From an uncultured Thiotrichales bacterium (GTDB lineage: Bacteria > Pseudomonadota > Gammaproteobacteria > CAIRSR01): DNA of 32,735 nt. Below the pieces are notes generated by a model. It did no database searches, was not told the origin of the DNA, and worked only from the letters and a program-made list of their open reading frames with translations. The DNA lies in contig CAIJYR010000075.1 of assembly GCA_903824965.1 (NCBI GenBank), positions 1-32,735 on the forward strand. The letters run 5' to 3'. The position numbers and the translations under genes are program-made. Positions within the stretch are counted from its first letter, which is position 1, and each line of letters starts with the position of its first letter. Positions 17,035 through 25,893 of this stretch are shown piece after piece.

Positions 17035-18191
17035 CACCGCAATGCCTTTACTTGTGCGGGTTGTACCCTATCACCCATCGTATTACCAAATGAATTGCGC
17101 TCGTAGGTAACGACCCCAGCAATCTCAAGATCACTCAATGTTTCCTTAAACGCCTGCATTGCCGTTCCCTGTTTGCCGTTCAGTACGCGATCAAGATGAC
17201 CGTCTTTCACAAGGCGACCATTGGCATCCAGGAACGGACTGTTGACGATGTTACTACCTGCCAGCGCAGGAAATACCCCAGGAATCCCCACGCCTCCCGG
17301 CATATGGCAGGCAATACATATTTTCTCGTAGACACCCTGGCCCTGTTTCATCAGCGCCTCCTTGGTCCAAATGCTGTCCGTACTCCTCCCCAAGGCTGTG
17401 CTTTCAGACTGTTTTGTAAGCACCCACGCATCGAATTGCGCTTGCGAAACAGCTTGCACGACAATGGGCATAAAGGCATGGTTCTTTCCGCAAATTTGTG
17501 TGCATTGTCCACGGTACACGCCTTCTTTTTCGATTTTCACCCAAGTTTCCCGCAGAAACCCAGGGATCGTGGCACGCTTCACACCAAAGGACGGAACACT
17601 CCATGCGTGCATGACATCCGAAGACATCAAAAGAATGCGTATTTTCTTGTTGACCGGAAGCACTACGGGGTTGTCGACTTCCAGTAGATAATTCGCATCT
17701 TTCTGGGCGTTTTGGTTAATTTGTTCTGGGGGTGTTGAGAGACTGCTGATGAACCGGATGTGTTGCTCTGGATATTCATACTGCCATTTCCACTGACTGG
17801 ACGTTACTTTTAAAACCAGTTCGGCACCTTCTTGTGTATTTTCCAGATTGGAGGCTGCGTAATAGGCTGGAATCCCGATCCAAACATAATCAAGGTATAT
17901 CAAGCCAACAAAAGGGAGCACAGTCAACACCCATTCCAGAGGCGTCGTTGGCCTTGTGAAAGTCGCTGGCGTATATCCTTTGTCTTTGCGATGGTAAAAC
18001 AGCGCATAGGCCATCACAGCCATGGTCATCGCAAAAAGAGCTAGAATCAGCCCCATGAACCGATCATGGATGTGTGACGCGGCCTCGGCGAGTGGTGTAA
18101 CCGCAGGTTGGAAATCAAAGGCCCAGTCTGCAGACGCCGCACCGGACAAGCACAGCGTTACGCTGAGAATAACAAAAATCTTTTTACGCAT
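17034..18191 (-). CDS. coxB: Cytochrome c oxidase subunit II with fused cytochrome c domain
   Basis: CoxB receives electrons at its CuA centre and passes them to subunit I of a haem-copper oxidase. The 385-residue protein has a signal peptide (cleavage near ASA-DW), two membrane segments (about residues 45-65 and 90-107), and the CuA ligands in SSDVMHAW and GQCTQICGKNHAFM near residue 230. A C-terminal cytochrome c domain has the haem motif CIACH near residue 290 and a distal Met candidate in GTAMQAF. It follows sco by 12 bp in the order ctaA-sco-coxB-thiE-like. The usual next gene, coxA/ctaD, is not present, so subunit I must be encoded elsewhere. Confidence 0.95.
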   Translation of the reverse strand: MRKKIFVILSVTLCLSGAASADWAFDFQPAVTPLAEAASHIHDRFMGLILALFAMTMAVMAYALFYHRKDKGYTPATFTRPTTPLEWVLTVLPFVGLIYLDYVWIGIPAYYAASNLENTQEGAELVLKVTSSQWKWQYEYPEQHIRFISSLSTPPEQINQNAQKDANYLLEVDNPVVLPVNKKIRILLMSSDVMHAWSVPSFGVKRATIPGFLRETWVKIEKEGVYRGQCTQICGKNHAFMPIVVQAVSQAQFDAWVLTKQSESTALGRSTDSIWTKEALMKQGQGVYEKICIACHMPGGVGIPGVFPALAGSNIVNSPFLDANGRLVKDGHLDRVLNGKQGTAMQAFKETLSDLEIAGVVTYERNSFGNTMGDRVQPAQVKALR

Positions 18192-18203
18192 AGCCAGAGT
18201 GTA

Positions 18204-18833
18204 TCAACCTTTGCCTAATAGGGTGATGAGATCCGTTTCCATTTTCTCGGTTTGTTGCGGTGGTTCAAACAGTGCTCGGAGGCGTGCCTGCGGATCCAAC
18301 AAAAAGACAGCGGCAGAGTGATTCACCGAATAGTTCTTACCCTCTCCCACCCGTTGATAAAAGACCCCAAGTTGACCCGTGAGACCTTGTAAAGCCGCCT
18401 GTGGGCCAGTAGCCCCCAAGAACGTGGGACTGAAGTATTGAAGATATTCTTTCAAGCGCGTCCCCTCGTCGCGTTCCGGATCCACAGAAACGAACAGGAA
18501 CCGCAATGCATCATCGCCCCACCCCCGCTTGCGCATACGTTGTTGCACCTCCGTCAGGGTATGGAGAATCGTCGGACAGACATCAGGGCAGCTCGTATAC
18601 CCAAAGGTCAACAACACCCAATGCCCTTGCAGAGTCTGGCGCGTCAATGGGACATTTAAAGTATCGGTGAGTGCGAATTCCCTGAGGGTCTGTGCAGGAG
18701 CGATCAAAATCGCCGACTGCAAAGGCACGTCAGACCTTTCCTGCGGCGTCAGCATCCGAACGGACACCCATACTGCCATCACGAAGGTGGCGATGCCCAC
18801 CACCGCGAACAACCAGCGTTCGTAGTTCAACAC
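18204..18833 (-). CDS. SCO1/SenC family copper chaperone
   Basis: SCO proteins deliver copper to the CuA site of subunit II. The 209-residue product has an N-terminal membrane anchor (about residues 5-25) and a thioredoxin-fold periplasmic domain with the copper-binding CPDVC in FGYTSCPDVCPT, and the distal His in VNHSAAVF. The start is GTG at 18833, supported by GGGAAGGGGAAG upstream and an overlap with the ctaA stop. The ORF track runs to 19181 through ctaA on another frame and should not be used. Direct location before coxB agrees with its role. Confidence 0.93.
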   Translation of the reverse strand: MLNYERWLFAVVGIATFVMAVWVSVRMLTPQERSDVPLQSAILIAPAQTLREFALTDTLNVPLTRQTLQGHWVLLTFGYTSCPDVCPTILHTLTEVQQRMRKRGWGDDALRFLFVSVDPERDEGTRLKEYLQYFSPTFLGATGPQAALQGLTGQLGVFYQRVGEGKNYSVNHSAAVFLLDPQARLRALFEPPQQTEKMETDLITLLGKG

Positions 18834-19891
18834 GAGGCTTCCCCTTCCCTGTCGTGCTTCGATGGTGTAGTTGCGTGGAGTAACGTGACCAGTGCCAACA
18901 GTAAAATCGCTGCACCGCCATTGTGCGCAACAGCAACCCCAAGCGGTAAGTGTGCTAGGACATTCGTGATACCAAGACCAATCTGGGTGAACAGCAGCAA
19001 GAGCAGTGCCGCACCCAATATCCGGTGTTGTAGCAGACGTGCCGAACGAAGGATCATCCCTGCAAGGAAGGTGACATACACAAAGACGGTCAGTGCACCG
19101 ATGCGATGAACGAGGTGAATCGCCGTTTGTGCTGGACTGTCCAATACCCCAAACTCGTAGTTGATGCCGAATGGCCGCCACAAGTTAAAGCCTTGCTGGA
19201 AATCAGGCGTTGGCCACCAGTTTCCACCGTAACAAGTCGGAAATTCAACACAGGCCAGTGCAGCGTAATTGGTGCTGGTCCAGCCCCCCAACACAATCTG
19301 TGCAGCGACCAACCCTACACCCAGCATCGCCCACGGCCTCAACGGGACAAGCTCAGCCCTGACCGATCTCAACCAGCGGCCCTCTTGAAGGCTTATCCAC
19401 CACGCGATCGCGAGGGTACTCATGCCGCCCACCAGATGGGATGTAACAATTAGGGGATTGACCAAAAGCGTCACTGTCAACATACCCAGTATTGCCTGAA
19501 AGAACACCAAGCCCACTAAGGTACCAGGCAACGCCATCGAAAGACGCCCCCACCAGGCAATGATCGCGGTTGCGAGAATGGCCAAGACAAGGCTACCCGC
19601 TAGGTAGCGGTGCGTCATCTCTTTCCAGGCTTCGGAGGGGGTATGGGTTCGGTGGACGGGCTGCGCCCCTGTTGTATGATTAGGTGCTGCATGATCAAGC
19701 CTCGCATGATCAAGCGCGGCTTGTGCACCCTGCGAGTTGGGGGCGACCCAATGTCCATAACAGCCCGGCCAATCGGGACATCCGAGACCAGCATTGGACA
19801 AACGGACGTAAGCACCGAAGACCACTACGCAGAGCGCCAGTACGGTGACAAAAGCGGCAAGACGAGCCAAGGTAATCCGGTTCCGGTTCAT
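18827..19891 (-). CDS. ctaA: Haem A synthase (COX15/CtaA)
   Basis: CtaA oxidises haem O to haem A for aa3-type oxidases, in the cytoplasmic membrane. The 354-residue protein has about eight membrane segments and the family signatures GAYVRLSNAGLGCPDWPGCYG near the N-terminus, THRYLAG, CVEFPTCYG and VHRIGA with the haem-ligating His. ATG at 19891 is preceded by GGAG at 11 bases; the ORF track starts further up at 19921. The first periplasmic loop contains an insertion with a repeated LDHA(R/A) segment from a 12-bp DNA repeat. Haem O synthase (ctaB) is not in the window. Confidence 0.93.
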   Translation of the reverse strand: MNRNRITLARLAAFVTVLALCVVVFGAYVRLSNAGLGCPDWPGCYGHWVAPNSQGAQAALDHARLDHAAPNHTTGAQPVHRTHTPSEAWKEMTHRYLAGSLVLAILATAIIAWWGRLSMALPGTLVGLVFFQAILGMLTVTLLVNPLIVTSHLVGGMSTLAIAWWISLQEGRWLRSVRAELVPLRPWAMLGVGLVAAQIVLGGWTSTNYAALACVEFPTCYGGNWWPTPDFQQGFNLWRPFGINYEFGVLDSPAQTAIHLVHRIGALTVFVYVTFLAGMILRSARLLQHRILGAALLLLLFTQIGLGITNVLAHLPLGVAVAHNGGAAILLLALVTLLHATTPSKHDREGEASC

Positions 19892-20011
19892 GGGGTTCAA
19901 CGCTCCTACAGAGAAAGACACCCAGGCTTGGCCATCAGGTGCTTTAGAAGTGATATAAAAAACTGACTATTTTATGGTTGCTGCTATTCTACAAAGCATG
20001 GCGGAGGGATA

Positions 20012-21808
20012 TCATAAGTCCCCGTCTAAAGGCGGGGGTGGTTGACAGGGAGATGTAGGAAACTGGATACGATGCAAGGCAGCATAGTGGCCGTTTTGGG
20101 CAAGTAAGGTTGCATGCTTTCCCACTTCAATAATGCGCCCTTCGTCCATCACCACAATGCGATCTGCTCGTTCAATGGTGGAGAGGCGGTGTGCGACCAC
20201 AAGCGTGGTGCGCCTACGCATCAAGCCCTCCAAAGCCACCTGAATGTGGCGTTCCGACTCGCTGTCCAAGGCAGAAGTGGCCTCGTCCAGAATCAAGATC
20301 GGTGCGTCTTTGAGCAAAGCGCGGGCGATCGCAAGGCGCTGGCGTTGTCCGCCGGACAATCGCACACCATTTTCTCCCACCACGGTATCGAATCCATCCG
20401 GCAGTGCTGCAATAAACTCAAACGCACAAGCATCCCGTGCAGCGCGTTCGATCTCGGTAATTGTAGCACCCGCCTTATACCCATAGGCAATGTTGCGGGC
20501 AATGGTGTCGTTGAACAGCGTCACCTGTTGGGTGACTACGGCGATCTGTTCACGAAGGTTTGCCACGCGTAGATCCCGAAGATCGTACCCATCCAGCAGG
20601 ATACGCCCCTGCTGCGGATCGTGAAAACGTGCAAGCAGATGTACCAAGGTGGTTTTTCCGCTCCCCGATCGTCCTACAAAGGCAACCGTTTCCCCTGGGG
20701 CAATGCAGAGGTTGATCCCATGGAGCGCGTCGTGGTTCCCTTCGCGGTAGGCAAAAGAAACCCCCTGGTATTCCAGGCCACCAGAAACACATGGCACAAC
20801 CAACGTGCCGGTATCCGATTCCATTTCTTCATTGAGCAGCCCGAAAATGCTGACCCCTGCGGCAACCCCTCGCTGGATGCTGGCATTGACAGTCGTTAAT
20901 CGTTTGAGGGTCGGCAAGAGCAACATCATCGCGGCCATAAAAGACATAAACGTACCCACGCTGACCTGGTTCAGCATCGAAGGCAAGGTGGCGAGGTAGA
21001 TGACTCCCGCGAGCGCCAAAGACGCAATAAATTGGATCACAGGCGCACTCGCAGCACTGGTCGCAGCGTATTTCATCACCTGACGACGATTGCCCTCGTT
21101 GGACTGCTCGAAACGATGCTGCTCGTACTGCCTGCCACCAAATACTTTCACCACATCATGGCCTTCAATGGCTTCTCCGGCAACCTGTGCGATTTCTCCG
21201 ACCGAAGTCTGGATGCCCCGTGCAATGCGCCGGAAACGGCGACTGGCCGTAATGACAAGCCACCCAATCAGCGGCCCCATCACCATAAAAGCCATCGTCA
21301 ACACAGGGCTAAGATAAAACATCCAACCGAGCAAGCCACCTGCCGTCAGTCCATCGCGCACCACAGTCGTCACTGTACTGGTGGCTGCATCCGCTACTTG
21401 TTCCACGTCGTAGATGATCTTGGAAAGCAACGTACCCGAGGGATGATCGTGGTAAAAACGGGTTGGCAGATCCAACAAATGCGCGAACAAACGACCCCGC
21501 GTGTCCTTCACAACGTGCCGACCGATCCAGTCCATCCCATAACTCGATACGAAGGTGGCCATCCCCCGCACCAGAAAAATCCCCAACAACCACAAAGGTA
21601 CCAGGCGGATGATGGTGGGATCTTTTTGGACAAAACTACCGTCCAACAGGGGTCGCATGAGTGCAGCAAAGGCGGTTTCCGTCGAGGCTACGATGGCCAT
21701 GGCCAGGGTGGTCGCCAAAAACGCAGGCCAATACGGTTTGGCCAACGATAAAATCCGGCGATACACTTCACCGGCAGCCAGCTGTGTACCGGCGGAAGAT
21801 TCGGGCAT
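20012..21808 (-). CDS. msbA: Lipid A export ABC transporter MsbA
   Basis: MsbA flips lipid A-core across the inner membrane as a homodimer. The 598-residue half-transporter has a six-helix membrane domain (about residues 20-320) and an ATPase domain with Walker A GRSGSGKTT, signature RLSGGQRQR and Walker B ILILDEATSALD. RILSLAKPYWPAFLATTLAM at the start is MsbA-like. It lies 12 bp after exbD. The C-terminal tail after HRIQFPT (SPCQPPPPLDGDL) comes from a hairpin repeat and is not conserved-looking. lpxK and kdsB, common neighbours, are missing. Confidence 0.95.
   Translation of the reverse strand: MPESSAGTQLAAGEVYRRILSLAKPYWPAFLATTLAMAIVASTETAFAALMRPLLDGSFVQKDPTIIRLVPLWLLGIFLVRGMATFVSSYGMDWIGRHVVKDTRGRLFAHLLDLPTRFYHDHPSGTLLSKIIYDVEQVADAATSTVTTVVRDGLTAGGLLGWMFYLSPVLTMAFMVMGPLIGWLVITASRRFRRIARGIQTSVGEIAQVAGEAIEGHDVVKVFGGRQYEQHRFEQSNEGNRRQVMKYAATSAASAPVIQFIASLALAGVIYLATLPSMLNQVSVGTFMSFMAAMMLLLPTLKRLTTVNASIQRGVAAGVSIFGLLNEEMESDTGTLVVPCVSGGLEYQGVSFAYREGNHDALHGINLCIAPGETVAFVGRSGSGKTTLVHLLARFHDPQQGRILLDGYDLRDLRVANLREQIAVVTQQVTLFNDTIARNIAYGYKAGATITEIERAARDACAFEFIAALPDGFDTVVGENGVRLSGGQRQRLAIARALLKDAPILILDEATSALDSESERHIQVALEGLMRRRTTLVVAHRLSTIERADRIVVMDEGRIIEVGKHATLLAQNGHYAALHRIQFPTSPCQPPPPLDGDL
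20020..20037. repeat. Hairpin at the msbA 3' end, possible IS200/IS605-end-like remnant
   Basis: CCCCG / CGGGG flank TCTAAAGG. On the minus strand it reads CCCCGCCTTTAGACGGGG followed by ACTTATGA, a layout like the right-end hairpins of IS200/IS605 elements. It overlaps the last codons of msbA. No transposase is nearby and there is no T-run, so it is not a good terminator. Confidence 0.35.
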
Positions 21809-21820
21809 AGTGACCGTTCG

Positions 21821-22264
21821 TTAGTGGGTTAGAGGGGAATGAACAGCACTTGGGCGGGTCGCAAAGGTGAGGTGGGTGAGTCCCACCTGACGCGCTGCAT
21901 CCATCACGGTCACGACCGATTGGTGAGAGGCCAAGCCGTCGGCGTCAATGACGACCCAGGGTTCTTTCGATCCGGACAGGGAGGCTGCTCCCTGCAAGGC
22001 CGTGCGTATCGTTGGGAGCGATTGATCGGGCAGTGTCTCCCCCTGCAGGTGGTAGCGTCCTTGGGCGTCGATACTGACCTCAATGTTGTTTTCTGCGTGT
22101 GCCGATTCTGCCGAGTCTGCCGTTGGCAATTCGAGGTGAATCTCTGTCTTTTGTGTAAAACTGGTTGTTACCATAAAAAAAAGCAACAAATTGAATACAA
22201 CGTCAATCAACGCCGTCAGGTTAATAAAACGTGGACACGCTTGACGGCGGGGGCGTAGGTTCAC
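21821..22264 (-). CDS. exbD: ExbD/TolR family biopolymer transport protein
   Basis: The 147-residue protein has one N-terminal membrane helix with the proton-carrying Asp in NLTALIDVVFNLLLFF, and a periplasmic domain (about residues 45-140) ending HLTFATRP. It works with ExbB and TonB to energise outer-membrane transport. The start is GTG at 22264, overlapping the exbB stop as GTGA. The exbB-exbD-msbA order occurs in several proteobacteria. TolR is an alternative, but lack of tolA, tolB and pal nearby favours ExbD. Confidence 0.9.
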   Translation of the reverse strand: MNLRPRRQACPRFINLTALIDVVFNLLLFFMVTTSFTQKTEIHLELPTADSAESAHAENNIEVSIDAQGRYHLQGETLPDQSLPTIRTALQGAASLSGSKEPWVVIDADGLASHQSVVTVMDAARQVGLTHLTFATRPSAVHSPLTH

Positions 22265-22899
22265 AAATGCGTCTCCGGTTCTCTTTCGCGCACACCTTCG
22301 CCATTGTGGATGGCATCGACCAATCGAAGGGCCGCTTGCTCTATCGTGATCACGAGATCCCCCACCTTAGACTGGAAGTAGCGATGAAAGAGCAACGCAG
22401 GAATCGCGATCCCGAGCCCCGAAGCAGTGGTAATGAGGGCAATCGAAATACCATTGGACATCAAAGCAGGGTTGCCCACCCCCTGTTCGGAGATCACGTT
22501 AAAAGTTTTGATCATGCCAATGGTGGTACCGAGCAGTCCGATCAGGGGAGAAACCTCGGCAATGGTGCCTAAGGTGTTCAAAAATCGCTCTAGGTTGGCT
22601 ACAACGTGACGCCCAGCATCCTCGATGCTCTGTTTCATGCTTTCACGGCTTGCGTGACGGTTGTAAAGACCCGTTGCCAAGAGTTGGCCAAGCGGAGAGT
22701 GTGTGTGCAAGTGCTCAAGGTAGGCGTCGTCAATGGGTTTTGTCCGAATCCATTCCAAAACCTCGTGCAGCAAACGGGGCGGCACAACCCGTCGACGTCG
22801 CAACATCCAGCCACGCTCTAGTACGATTGCCATGGCAATCACAGAACAGCCCAAAATAGGCCACATCAACCAACCACCCGCACGGATGAGATCAAACAC
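22261..22899 (-). CDS. exbB: ExbB/TolQ/MotA family proton channel protein
   Basis: The 212-residue protein starts at GTG 22899, with GAGGGGAGGGAG upstream, giving FDLIRAGGWLMWPILGCSVIAMAIVLERGW. The ORF track extends it to 23130 through the rluB 3' end, which is not credible. Three membrane helices are visible (about residues 8-30, 110-135 and 155-180). GLLGTTIGMIKTF and GISIALITTASGLGIAIPALLF are the conserved MotA_ExbB blocks. It starts 17 bp after the rluB stop and overlaps exbD by four bases. Confidence 0.93.
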   Translation of the reverse strand: MFDLIRAGGWLMWPILGCSVIAMAIVLERGWMLRRRRVVPPRLLHEVLEWIRTKPIDDAYLEHLHTHSPLGQLLATGLYNRHASRESMKQSIEDAGRHVVANLERFLNTLGTIAEVSPLIGLLGTTIGMIKTFNVISEQGVGNPALMSNGISIALITTASGLGIAIPALLFHRYFQSKVGDLVITIEQAALRLVDAIHNGEGVREREPETHL

Positions 22900-22916
22900 G
22901 GTTTTTCTCCCTCCCC

Positions 22917-23810
22917 TCAACGCCGATGGCCATCCGCGTTGTGCATTGGTCGGATCGGTCTTTTCTGGGATTCCTTGTGGGCTGCTTTGTGGGCTGCTTT
23001 GTGGACTTCTTTGTGGACTTCTTTGTGGGATTCTTTGCGTGCGGGGTGCTGATTTTTGGGGGGTGACGTATCCACCATGTGTACCAGTTTCAACAACGTG
23101 TTGACCACTTCTGGGCTTGCCTCTTCCCATCGGCCTCGGCGCAGATCACGGGGCAGTGCCACAGGGCCAAATCGGATTCGCATGAGTCGACTGACTTGGA
23201 TACCCTGCGATTCCCAAAGACGCCGCACCTCTCGGTGGCGTCCCTCTTTGAGCACCCCATGGTACCAGTGGTTGGCCCCTTCGCCCCCTGCATCGGTCAG
23301 TCGCTCAAAACGGGCAGGGCCGTCTTCTAAATCAACCTGCGTACACAGGCGCTTTCGTGTTTCCTCGTCCACAGGCCCAAGGACACGCATCGCGTACTCT
23401 CGTTCCAGCGCGTGCGAGGGGTGCATCAGGCGGTTGGCCAATTCTCCGTCCGTGGTGAGGATAATCAGTCCACTGGTATTGATGTCTAGGCGCCCCACCG
23501 AAACCCAGCGGCTGTTGCGTGTCAGGGGGAGGTGTTCGTAAATCGTTGGACGACCTTGTGGGTCAGACCGCGTGCAGACCTCTCCCTCCGGTTTGTGGTA
23601 GAGCAACACGCGCCGACGCGCAGCCGTTGCCCGCAGGGTGATCGGTTGACCATCGATCCGGATGTTCTCCGTGCCTGTGACCCGTTGGCCCAGGGTGGCA
23701 CGCACCCCGTCCACGGAGATTCTCCCTGCTTCGATCCAGGTCTCGACCGCACGCCGTGAACCAGCACCCGTTCGTGCCAACACTTTTTGGAGCTTCTCGC
23801 CGCTTATCAT
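22917..23810 (-). CDS. rluB: Ribosomal large subunit pseudouridine synthase B
   Basis: RluB modifies U2605 of 23S rRNA. The 297-residue protein has an N-terminal S4 domain (EKLQKVLARTGAGSRRAVETWIEAGRISVDG) and an RsuA-type catalytic domain with GRLDINTSGLIILTTDGELANRLMHPSH, which contains the catalytic Asp, and GRHREVRRLWES. ATG at 23810 is chosen over the ORF-track start at 23855 because MISGEKLQKVLA is family-like. The C-terminus carries a Lys/His repeat tail (HKEVHKEVHKAAHKAAHKE) encoded by an imperfect 12-bp tandem repeat; basic tails occur in RluB, but this one is repeat-derived. scpB, often adjacent, is absent. Confidence 0.95.
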   Translation of the reverse strand: MISGEKLQKVLARTGAGSRRAVETWIEAGRISVDGVRATLGQRVTGTENIRIDGQPITLRATAARRRVLLYHKPEGEVCTRSDPQGRPTIYEHLPLTRNSRWVSVGRLDINTSGLIILTTDGELANRLMHPSHALEREYAMRVLGPVDEETRKRLCTQVDLEDGPARFERLTDAGGEGANHWYHGVLKEGRHREVRRLWESQGIQVSRLMRIRFGPVALPRDLRRGRWEEASPEVVNTLLKLVHMVDTSPPKNQHPARKESHKEVHKEVHKAAHKAAHKESQKRPIRPMHNADGHRR

Positions 23811-23896
23811 CGTGTGATTGAAACAACCATGGTGGTACTTCTCGCCAAAAAACATGCTCGTGATAGCCTCGGAGAGGCGTATACGACAATATAGTG

Positions 23897-25096
23897 CTAC
23901 AACCTGCCCCGCAGATCGCGATGCTGAAACCCCACAAGATCAGCCTCGACACCACGGGTCATCGCCATCACCTTAAAGATTTCGCCCATTTCTTGGGGCA
24001 GGGTGAGACGCCGCACCTGGTTGGCCAAAGACAGTTGCGCTGCTACATCGGTGGGATCGAGGGGAGAGAACGCATCCAGGATGCCAGTCGCAAGCAAAAA
24101 GTGCGCTTGGTGCGTATAGCCAGAGACCGCCATCCCAGAGGCGACTGCAGCTTCCGCAAGTGCGGTAAAATCGACGTGTGCCGTAATGTCTTGCAAGCCA
24201 GGCAAGATCAAAGGGTCGTAGTGACAGCGGTGACGGTAGTGACAAGCAAGGGTGCCCGTAGACCGCTCAGGGTGATAATACTCCCGACCCGGATAGCCGT
24301 AATCCACCAGAATCAGCCCGCCACGGGAAAGGCGATTGGCCAAGGTGGTCAACCAGGCAGGGGCAGCGAGCGACCGCTCAGAAACATACCCAATCCCGAG
24401 TGTCTGTCCGTATTGATCATTCCAGGCTTCTAGTGCAGCGGCCAACGGCCCCTCTGCGGGAAGCGCATACCAGACAAATTGGTTCTCCTCCCACCCCACA
24501 CGATGCTCCAACAGTCCCTGCTCCGACAGCTCAAAACGGTAGACAGGCAGCGCATCCAGCAGTTCGTTCGCGACCACCACCCCCGTCCAGCCTGGATCGG
24601 GTAGATCGCTACACCACAAGACACGATCGATCCAGTGAGGAAGGCGTGTCGCAATGGTTTCCGTTTGGCGAGCACGCAATTCTCCCGATCGTTCTAAGAT
24701 ACGGTACCGATGGGGCATAACACCCATCGTCTCCAGGGCTTCTAGGAGATCAACTGCCAAGGCACCCGTCCCGGCACCGACTTCTAGCACCTCTCCGCCA
24801 CCGATTTGTGCCAAAATCTCCGCAACCTGCCGCGCAAGACAACGACCAAAAAGCGGCGAGATCTCAGGCGCAGTCACAAAATCACCCTGCGCACCGAATT
24901 TATGCAATCCGCCGCTATAATATCCAAGGTTCGGCGTATAAAGAACCGTTTCCATGTACTCCGCAAAGGACAGGGAACCCCCTGCGTCGGCAATACGTTC
25001 ACGCAGAAGTGCTACCATTTCTTCTACCCGTGCCAACTCCTCAGGCACCAAGGGCGGCAATCCTTCAGGGACAGAAAAAGGGGATCGTGGTGGCAT
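23897..25096 (-). CDS. SAM-dependent methyltransferase of the MidA/NDUFAF7 family
   Basis: The 399-residue protein belongs to the Methyltransf_28 family. Eukaryotic MidA/NDUFAF7 methylates an arginine of complex I subunit NDUFS2; bacterial targets are not known to me. Visible signatures are FAEYMETVLYTPNLGYY, DFVTAPEISPLFG, VLEVGAGTGALAVDLL (SAM site) and VVANELLDALPVYRF. Another conserved stretch is LVDYGYPGREYYHPER. ATG at 25096 is chosen because AGGA precedes it; the track start at 25129 is a GTG. It is 86 bp upstream of rluB on the same strand. Confidence 0.92.
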   Translation of the reverse strand: MPPRSPFSVPEGLPPLVPEELARVEEMVALLRERIADAGGSLSFAEYMETVLYTPNLGYYSGGLHKFGAQGDFVTAPEISPLFGRCLARQVAEILAQIGGGEVLEVGAGTGALAVDLLEALETMGVMPHRYRILERSGELRARQTETIATRLPHWIDRVLWCSDLPDPGWTGVVVANELLDALPVYRFELSEQGLLEHRVGWEENQFVWYALPAEGPLAAALEAWNDQYGQTLGIGYVSERSLAAPAWLTTLANRLSRGGLILVDYGYPGREYYHPERSTGTLACHYRHRCHYDPLILPGLQDITAHVDFTALAEAAVASGMAVSGYTHQAHFLLATGILDAFSPLDPTDVAAQLSLANQVRRLTLPQEMGEIFKVMAMTRGVEADLVGFQHRDLRGRL

Positions 25097-25194
25097 GGTT
25101 CCTGTGTATCTTCTCGATTCTGTTACCACTTATTCCCGATCCAAGTTATTTCAGAGGGGAGGCTGATTCGGGAAAAGAGGCAGTGATACGGTTA

Positions 25195-25773
25195 TCACAG
25201 CGTATTCCAACGGGTGCGCCTGCGCCACTGCACCATCTTGGGGATAAACAGGCTCACCACCAACGTCGTCAGTGCGACCATCGCACCCGCCACAAACCAA
25301 TCCCGCGCCGTGCGATCCTTGAGTGTCGCGTTCTCTTGCCGGAGTGAGTCAATGGTTCGATGCAGCTCCGCTTGGATGCGTTGGTTATCGTCGCGCAATT
25401 TCTGGATGATGCGATCCGTTTTGGCATGTTGATCCGTGATTTCCTTCATGGCCGACTGTAAACGGTTGTTTTCCTCTTGGAGCGTCGCCATTTTTTGCTC
25501 TTCTTGTGCCAATCGATCACGGGCCGCAGGAACATCCTCCAGAAAACGGGTCAAGATCCAACCCTCTGCCCCCTGTACCCGCACACGTGTATTTTCGCTA
25601 TCGGCCTCCAGCACCTCTACCTCGGTACCACTCGGCAGCATTTTGAGGATCTTGTGCTCGGTGGTCGTTCCAGTACGCAGGGGAACTGTGAGGGTGTCTG
25701 TGACGTAACGTACCGGCTCCGCAACGGTGCAGAGGGGGAGCAGCAGAAACAAACTGACCAATAGACGGTACAC
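25195..25773 (-). CDS. SH3-domain, membrane-anchored coiled-coil protein (TIGR04211/YgiM-like)
   Basis: The 192-residue product has a signal peptide (cleavage near TVA-EP), a bacterial SH3 domain (about residues 20-80: YVTDTLTVPLRTG, VEVLEADSENTRVRV, EGWILTRFL), a coiled coil (about 85-155, rich in Gln, Glu and Leu) and a C-terminal membrane helix (about 162-180) followed by a basic tail KMVQWRRRTRW. This is the TIGR04211 architecture, found in E. coli YgiM. The start is GTG at 25773 with GGAGG five bases upstream. A cell-envelope role is likely, but the function is unknown. Confidence 0.9.
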   Translation of the reverse strand: MYRLLVSLFLLLPLCTVAEPVRYVTDTLTVPLRTGTTTEHKILKMLPSGTEVEVLEADSENTRVRVQGAEGWILTRFLEDVPAARDRLAQEEQKMATLQEENNRLQSAMKEITDQHAKTDRIIQKLRDDNQRIQAELHRTIDSLRQENATLKDRTARDWFVAGAMVALTTLVVSLFIPKMVQWRRRTRWNTL

Positions 25774-25893
25774 AGTGCCTCCAGTGGGTGCGCAAGTGGA
25801 TGTTTCGCCTGGTTTACCGACAGAACATCCCTCCGAGGCAAGTCGGATGAGGAATTTTCTAGGGTGTACCTGGGCAGATACGTAACATTTTGC

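Noticed and set aside
18204-19181. 325-codon version of the SCO protein
   Set aside because: The extra N-terminus is ctaA read in another frame; GTG at 18833 has a good RBS and the family-like membrane anchor.
22261-23130. Extended exbB with a Ser-Pro-Gln repeat N-terminus, as in the ORF track
   Set aside because: The extension is the rluB 3' repeat read in another frame; GTG at 22899 has a strong RBS and gives the family length.
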